From contig DAXY01000069.1 of assembly GCA_002506645.1 (NCBI GenBank), forward strand, positions 1 to 10,238: 10,238 nt of DNA, given 5' to 3'. Shown here one piece after another: positions 6,481-10,238 of the stretch (its first letter is position 1; each line of letters begins with the position of its first letter). The notes beneath the pieces are model-generated. The model saw only the letters and a program-made list of their open reading frames with translations, was not told where the DNA came from and ran no database searches. The stretch comes from Vulcanisaeta distributa (GTDB lineage Archaea > Thermoproteota > Thermoprotei > Thermoproteales > Thermocladiaceae). The translations under genes and the position numbers were made by a program.

Positions 6481-6492
6481 ATTTTTATATTT
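6481..6492 (-). promoter_or_regulatory. Possible internal promoter of rps3ae
   Basis: On the minus strand the last codons and stop of pcc1 read AAATATAAAAAT, a good TATA-like string. Its centre is only 12 bp before the GTG at 6474 but 33 bp before the in-frame GTG at 6453. If it is a real promoter, transcripts would begin around 6460 and only the shorter eS1 could be made from them. It could equally be a chance A/T run at a gene end. Confidence 0.3.
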
Positions 6493-6742
6493 TACTGAGG
6501 GAGTTCATGATTACCCTCAGGCTTCTAATGAAGTCATCAATCGTATTATAGACACTTAGTAATTTAGTACTATCGATGTTATACGTTACCTCGTAGACCA
6601 ACCTATCGTCCACACACCTAATCGTTGTGTATATCCCCGGCGGTAGTTCCTTCTCATCGGGTAATAACGATAATTCAGCCACTCGGCAATTCCCGCCTGT
6701 CCCCATTGTTATTTCTAAAATGACCCTGCCCCTAACGATCAT
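6485..6742 (-). CDS. pcc1: KEOPS complex subunit Pcc1
   Basis: Pcc1 is the small dimerisation subunit of KEOPS; it binds Kae1 and helps dock tRNA for t6A synthesis. The 85-residue length and fold order fit: an N-terminal strand RGRVILEIT (4-12), then RVAELSLLPDEKELPPG (20-36) matching the family's AL.PDN..LP.G region, the central strands TTIRCVDDRLVYEVTYN (39-55), and a C-terminal helix TIDDFIRSLRVIMNSL (67-82) equivalent to the TLDDLLRSL helix. The segment KLLSVYNTIDD carries a few extra residues compared with the usual form. The ATG at 6742 lies 11 bp inside the end of the Cdc45-like gene in another frame, so translation is likely coupled to it. No Shine-Dalgarno sequence is evident. Confidence 0.85.
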   Translation of the reverse strand: MIVRGRVILEITMGTGGNCRVAELSLLPDEKELPPGIYTTIRCVDDRLVYEVTYNIDSTKLLSVYNTIDDFIRSLRVIMNSLSKI

Positions 6743-7892
6743 GGGTTAACCCCTTAACCGCTATTGAATAATTGCCGCGTTTAAACACTAGGTCCGCCTC
6801 TGGATTGCCTCCATTAAACATGCACATTAATTGCATGGGCTCGTTCTCTACAGAGAAGGTCTTGTTTTTACCCTCGGTTTTGAAGCTCATTATTGAGCAT
6901 AACCTATCGACTAGGGTTAGTAATTGGTAACCCTGCCTAATGGTTAAATTATCCCTATCTAGTTGGCCCATGAGTTCGTTAATCACGGCCACATACCTAC
7001 TGATTAGGTTGTCCAGGTCCTTAACGCCCTGCGGGTTGATTATTGGGTTCATCAAACCACCTGCGTACTCCCAAAGCACTAACTGGGATTCTACCGCGAG
7101 TACTGACTCTAGTACGTCCACGTCCGTGTTGACCCACCTCCTATTCATGAGGATGAGCTTATCGAGGTAATCACCCCTAAAGCCTGCCCTCAGCATGAAG
7201 TCGCCGATGTACCTCAGCATCGTCATTACCTCATCCTCACTGAGGTCCTTATACGTGGCATCAGCCCTCTTGGTTATGGACCTCACGAAGTTCCTAGCCT
7301 CAGCCTCATTACCCGTTATGCCGGGTATTGCTGGCGATACTGAGCGAGACAACGATGTACTCAGTGGCAGCCTAAGTATGCCAGGTAATGCTGGGTAGTT
7401 AATGGGTTCTGTGTTTAACCAACCGTTAAATAGTGAGATTTCGTAATCAGGTATTGAGGAGAATTCATAAACAACGGCAGCCTCTATAAACCTCATGGAC
7501 TCTTGCCCCAACTCGTCATTCAATAACTGCCACATGGATTGGGGTATCGAATCAGCAACTTCAAGGGAAGCATCGGCATTGACCCAATCAACATCCTCCC
7601 TACTAATTATGAGCACCCTCTTCCCATTAATTGAGTTTACAATGTCATTAAGCCCAAGGACCGTGGGAGGCTCAATAAGCAGTATTGAACCGTACCTACT
7701 TACCACATCCCTCAACTCATTTAGGGAATCCAATGTTAGTAACGTTATGTGGGTTAGCAAACCCCTCTTAAATCGCTCCATCAGTAATGCTATGGCTGGA
7801 AAAATGATGTTGGGAAATGGCGGTACAATAATGAGTAGGTTATCTAATGAGTTAATGATGGAGTCCAGGACAGACTTATTCCTCGGTCTCAC
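6732..7892 (-). CDS. Inactivated RecJ/DHH-family protein, probable archaeal Cdc45
   Basis: Archaeal RecJ-like proteins bind GINS and MCM as the counterpart of eukaryotic Cdc45 in the CMG helicase. The 386-residue protein follows the RecJ plan but lacks its catalytic residues. The strand normally ending in HHDADG reads LLIIVPPFPN (19-28). The aspartate strand (family LIVFLD) reads SILLIEPP (69-76). The DHH strand reads RVLIISRED (92-100), and the later NPH-like site reads NADAS (105-109). Beyond these, PLSTSLSRSVSPAIPGITGNEAEARNF (176-202) closely resembles the archaeal RecJ stretch ending in PGISGNEEAA..F. The C-terminal GGNPEAD (361-367) corresponds to the DHHA1 motif GGHPEAAG with its histidine replaced. 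The neighbours support this: RecJ/Cdc45, Pcc1 and eS1 genes cluster in many archaea. It starts with GTG, has a TATA-like element about 22-25 bp upstream, and its 3' end contains the pcc1 start. Nuclease activity is not expected. Confidence 0.8.
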   Translation of the reverse strand: MRPRNKSVLDSIINSLDNLLIIVPPFPNIIFPAIALLMERFKRGLLTHITLLTLDSLNELRDVVSRYGSILLIEPPTVLGLNDIVNSINGKRVLIISREDVDWVNADASLEVADSIPQSMWQLLNDELGQESMRFIEAAVVYEFSSIPDYEISLFNGWLNTEPINYPALPGILRLPLSTSLSRSVSPAIPGITGNEAEARNFVRSITKRADATYKDLSEDEVMTMLRYIGDFMLRAGFRGDYLDKLILMNRRWVNTDVDVLESVLAVESQLVLWEYAGGLMNPIINPQGVKDLDNLISRYVAVINELMGQLDRDNLTIRQGYQLLTLVDRLCSIMSFKTEGKNKTFSVENEPMQLMCMFNGGNPEADLVFKRGNYSIAVKGLTHDR

Positions 7893-7906
7893 GTATTTAT
7901 GGCGCG

Positions 7907-7921
7907 TTAAATACTTATTAA
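7907..7921 (-). promoter_or_regulatory. Promoter region of the Cdc45-like gene
   Basis: On the minus strand TTAATAAGTATTTAA is centred 22 bp before the GTG at 7892, with the TAATAAGTA part about 25 bp away. This fits a leaderless transcript and an operon of the Cdc45-like gene, pcc1 and rps3ae separate from the radical SAM gene upstream. The remaining 61 bp up to the radical SAM stop is A/T-rich and contains no clear hairpin. Confidence 0.45.
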
Positions 7922-7982
7922 TGATTACTTAAGCAATGAGTCGATAAATACAATAAGATGCAGAATTTATTATTTAGGAGGA

Positions 7983-9701
7983 TTATGCATAAACCGCCGT
8001 GTTCTTTGCAAGCTTTATCTTGAGCCAATCCTTAACATCCATCTTGAAACTATTCTCAATCTTATCCCTATGGAAGTTATTCATTGTGCAGAAGGGTATT
8101 ATCCTACCATCCGGCGTTGCGTAGTGTATATCGCACCTCTGGACCCTCTGCACGTCGAAGTTGAACACGTCCATGAAGTGCATTATCCCAAGGCCGATTA
8201 CATTAAACATTACCCGGCCCAGGGATTCATAGTCCTTCTTTATTAGGAAGTTGGCGAGTACGTTCCTAAAGCCCCTGTGCTTGACGTACCTAAGCAACTT
8301 AAGGGTCTCCACTGCGGCTATGCCCCTCCAAACACCGCCCCTAACCGCCTTGCTGTGTAGGTCCCACACGGCCTTCTCGAAACCATCAACATCAACAACC
8401 TTCGTTATTGGGAGCACCTCCTTAGTATCCTCATCGTAGTAAATGAATGTTGATGCACCGCACACCGGGTTATTACCAAACAGCGGCTTTGGACTGCCCG
8501 TTACCGCCTCAATAAGCTTTCCAATGGCCACAGGCCAATTAACCGGTCTCCAATCCCACTTACTTATTCTACCACCGGTCTGCTTCTCAATCTCATTTAT
8601 TACGTCAGGTATTGTTATCCTGAACTGCCTAATCTCCTCGGGACTGTACTCCCTGGCCCTGCCTGAGAAGGAAACTGGCTGTATATTGATCCACCTAACC
8701 ACGTCCCTATTCTCAATGGCGAAATCTATTATCTTGCCGATATCCTTATCGTTGTAGTTCCTGGCCATGGTGACGACGAGGACGACGGATCTATGGCCGA
8801 GCTTCCTGGCATTCTCAATGACCTTCTTCCTAACGGCCACGTACGCCCTGGGGTCATAAAGCCTATGTCTCCAAACACCCTGGTTATTGGGGTCTATGGT
8901 ATCGAACTGTAGGTATATGGTCGACATACCCGCGTCCAAGAGCTTCTTATAGAAATCAATGTCATTGGCAAGCCTAATACCGTTTGTGTTCACCTCAATG
9001 TGGTCAAACCCGAGCGCCTTAGCCATCCTAATGATCTCCGGCAGGTCATTCCTCAGGGTTGGTTCGCCACCACTAAGCTGTAGTGCATTGGGTGCCCAGG
9101 GCTTCTGAGCCCTGAGTGTCCTGAGCATGTACTCGATCTGCTCAAGTGTTGGTTCGTACACATAACCTGCGGCATAGGCATTTGCGAAACACACCGGACA
9201 TTTCATATTGCACCTATTCGTGACGTCGATTATGGCTAGTACCGTATTTGTCTTATGGACCGGGCATAACCCACACCCCTGTGGGCAACTGCCTGCCGCT
9301 AAGTAGTAGTTTAGGTCCGTGTTTGGGTTTGCTGTTCCTTTACCAATGTACTCAGGAGCGTCCCACTGTAGGAAGTAGTAATAGAGCTCGGCATCACCCC
9401 AGTAGAGGTCCCTAAACGTCCCATGCTCCGGGCAGGTCTTCTTCAGCCATATTGCCCCATCCTCCTCATAAACAACCATCGGTATTTGCCTACTACAGAC
9501 TGGGCATACCGACACTGAGACCTTAATAACCCTCACGTGATCCGGCAAACCGAATTGTCTCTTCCACATTCTCTGTAGTGTCTCGTTCTCGAGGGCGTTC
9601 TTATAGTGCCTTGGTAATTTAAACCTGCCTAAATCCACGAGGGGCTTCCTCGGCCTTTGCGCCTCTATCAATTCCGTCTTAGCCGCAACCACCTGAACCA
9701 T
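7983..9701 (-). CDS. tes: Radical SAM tetraether lipid synthase (Tes) family protein
   Basis: Tes joins the ends of archaeal ether lipid chains to make membrane-spanning tetraethers (GDGTs), using radical SAM chemistry and additional Fe-S clusters. The 572 residues have the family layout. An N-terminal cysteine pair VCPVC (C66, C69) with KTCPEHGTFRDLYW (C90 onward) resembles the rubredoxin-like iron site. Next come CPQGCGLC (C139, C143, C146) and VTNRCNMKCPVCF, the radical SAM CxxxCxxC motif (C164, C168, C171). LSGGEPTLR (209-217) is the SAM-binding GGE segment. C414 in NPVCGAS, and C523 and C538 in RCDIHYATPDGRIIPFC, are candidate ligands for a further cluster. Tes-like paralogues exist in archaea, so the exact bond formed is an inference. 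The ATG at 9701 has a TATA box 26 bp upstream. It is divergent from a TrmB-type regulator, and the next minus-strand gene has its own promoter. Confidence 0.85.
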   Translation of the reverse strand: MVQVVAAKTELIEAQRPRKPLVDLGRFKLPRHYKNALENETLQRMWKRQFGLPDHVRVIKVSVSVCPVCSRQIPMVVYEEDGAIWLKKTCPEHGTFRDLYWGDAELYYYFLQWDAPEYIGKGTANPNTDLNYYLAAGSCPQGCGLCPVHKTNTVLAIIDVTNRCNMKCPVCFANAYAAGYVYEPTLEQIEYMLRTLRAQKPWAPNALQLSGGEPTLRNDLPEIIRMAKALGFDHIEVNTNGIRLANDIDFYKKLLDAGMSTIYLQFDTIDPNNQGVWRHRLYDPRAYVAVRKKVIENARKLGHRSVVLVVTMARNYNDKDIGKIIDFAIENRDVVRWINIQPVSFSGRAREYSPEEIRQFRITIPDVINEIEKQTGGRISKWDWRPVNWPVAIGKLIEAVTGSPKPLFGNNPVCGASTFIYYDEDTKEVLPITKVVDVDGFEKAVWDLHSKAVRGGVWRGIAAVETLKLLRYVKHRGFRNVLANFLIKKDYESLGRVMFNVIGLGIMHFMDVFNFDVQRVQRCDIHYATPDGRIIPFCTMNNFHRDKIENSFKMDVKDWLKIKLAKNTAVYA

Positions 9702-9722
9702 TGCGTAACCTGGGGGTTAATT

Positions 9723-9732
9723 CTTTAAAAGC
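9723..9732. promoter_or_regulatory. TATA-like element shared by tes and the TrmB-type gene
   Basis: The sequence CTTTAAAAGC reads GCTTTTAAAG on the minus strand and is nearly symmetrical, so it can serve as a TATA box in both directions. For tes it is centred 26 bp upstream of the ATG, the leaderless distance used by other genes here. For the plus-strand regulator it is 38-39 bp upstream of the ATG, which would give a leader of about 12 bases. No better TATA box for the regulator is visible. Confidence 0.5.
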
Positions 9733-9738
9733 TTTGTC

Positions 9739-9748
9739 ATCAATTGAT
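9739..9748. promoter_or_regulatory. Perfect 10-bp palindrome, candidate operator
   Basis: ATCAATTGAT lies in the 64-bp divergent region. For the TrmB-type gene it falls between the TATA element and the predicted transcription start, where a bound protein would repress. For tes it lies just upstream of the TATA box, where TrmB-family proteins can activate. The assignment rests only on symmetry and position. Confidence 0.4.
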
Positions 9749-9765
9749 ACTCTCAGTAGTGTTAT

Positions 9766-10238
9766 ATGAGTATTGAGAAGAGACTTCAGGACCTGGCGAG
9801 GTTCATCGGGTTAACGAGTTACGACATAAAGGCGTACATAGCCCTTGTGGAGAACGGCCCATTAACCGCGAGGGATGTTGCGATAAAGGCCAATGTACCA
9901 TCATCGAAGGTATACTCGGTACTTCATAAACTTTATAGGCTTGGTTACGTCGAGATCGATGATAGGAGGAGGCCTGAATTATTCTACGCGGTGTCCCCAA
10001 CGGACATATTCAATAGGCTTGTGCAGAGGTTCTCGGATTACGTAAACTCAATAAGGCCATTGATAGACTCGCTGCAATTAATGTATGAATCCGCCTACAG
10101 GGGCAAGGTGGCTGCCCAGAGCGAGCTCCTCTACGTCGTTAGGGGTCTGGATAGCACTAAGGAGTTGATAATGAAGTCCATGGGTTATGGTAACTTGGAC
10201 GCTGCAACGCCGTACCTTGAGCTACTTGATCACAGGGT
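9766..10238 (+). CDS. TrmB-family transcriptional regulator (3' end outside the window)
   Basis: The frame opens with ATG at 9766 and stays open for 157 codons to the window edge. The N-terminal part is a winged helix-turn-helix of the TrmB type: IGLTSYDIKAYIALVENGPLT (14-34), then ARDVAIKANVPSSKVYSVLHKL (35-56) as the DNA-binding helices, and RLGYVEID with RRRPELFYAVSP (58-78) as the wing. A helical, possibly coiled-coil linker follows (about 79-110, IFNRLVQRFSDYVNSIRPLIDSL), then the start of a C-terminal domain (LLYVVRGLDSTKELIMKSM). TrmB proteins often sense sugars through that domain, but too little is present to judge. The gene is divergent from tes, so it may regulate tes, itself, or both. 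Confidence 0.85.
   Translation, partial: MSIEKRLQDLARFIGLTSYDIKAYIALVENGPLTARDVAIKANVPSSKVYSVLHKLYRLGYVEIDDRRRPELFYAVSPTDIFNRLVQRFSDYVNSIRPLIDSLQLMYESAYRGKVAAQSELLYVVRGLDSTKELIMKSMGYGNLDAATPYLELLDHR

Noticed and set aside
7495..7932. Plus-strand open frame of 145 codons over the start of the Cdc45-like gene
   Set aside because: It is rich in Ser, Met and Leu as expected for an antisense shadow, has no promoter or family features, and conflicts with a recognisable protein on the other strand.
7976..8023. Plus-strand AGGAGG followed by a short ORF beginning at 7985
   Set aside because: It encodes only 12 residues antisense to the end of tes, has no clear promoter, and the AGGAGG arises from CCTCCT just after the tes stop codon.
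9803..10000. Minus-strand open frame of 65 codons at the right edge
   Set aside because: It lies opposite the wing and helix-turn-helix of the TrmB-type gene, which has a clear family match.
1..10238. CRISPR arrays, insertion sequences, tRNA genes or defence modules
   Set aside because: No regularly spaced repeats, transposase-like proteins, terminal inverted repeats or tRNA cloverleaf sequences were seen. The longest gap between genes is about 130 bp, and all recognised genes are core functions.

Overview
The window looks like chromosome from a hyperthermophilic crenarchaeon of the Thermoproteales, probably a Vulcanisaeta- or Caldivirga-like member of the Thermoproteaceae. That placement is an inference from gene content and style, not from a database match. 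The signs are archaeal-type uS15 and eS1, KEOPS subunits, class II GAPDH, a tetraether-lipid-synthase-like radical SAM enzyme, frequent GTG starts, strong use of AGG for arginine, and TATA boxes that mostly lie about 22-32 bp upstream of start codons, which points to leaderless or near-leaderless mRNAs.

Layout from left to right. Positions 1-51 are the last 16 codons of an unidentified plus-strand gene. Then come bud32 (113-781, +) and rps15 (823-1275, +), each with its own TATA box. A minus-strand block follows, read from right to left: pgk (5091-3880), gap (3876-2830), an M42 metallopeptidase (2786-1731) and a UPF0179 protein (1734-1279). pgk and gap are 3 bp apart. The M42 and UPF0179 genes overlap by 4 bp, and the M42 gene has its own promoter. 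A 130-bp AT-rich divergent region (5092-5221) separates pgk from a KH-domain protein of the Pno1/Dim2/Krr1 type (5222-5812, +). That gene overlaps rps3ae tail-to-tail by 22 bp.

The second minus-strand block reads: a Tes-type radical SAM enzyme (9701-7983), a catalytically dead RecJ/DHH-family protein that is very likely the archaeal Cdc45 (7892-6732), pcc1 (6742-6485), and rps3ae (6474-5791). pcc1 starts inside the end of the Cdc45-like gene, and rps3ae begins 10 bp after pcc1. At the right edge a TrmB-family regulator (9766 to beyond the window, +) is divergent from the tetraether enzyme. They share a 64-bp intergenic region holding one TATA-like element and a perfect 10-bp palindrome.

Functionally this is mostly core information processing and metabolism: ribosome structure and small-subunit assembly (uS15, eS1, Pno1), tRNA t6A synthesis (Bud32, Pcc1), the replicative helicase accessory (Cdc45-like), triose-phosphate metabolism (PGK, GAPDH), peptide turnover (M42) and membrane lipid cyclisation (Tes). 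I saw no mobile element, CRISPR array, tRNA or rRNA, and no gene-free stretch over 300 bp. The most informative observations are the complete erosion of the DHH active site in the Cdc45-like protein, the loss of the GxxG loop from the first KH domain of Pno1, and the Tes/TrmB divergent pair with a candidate operator.
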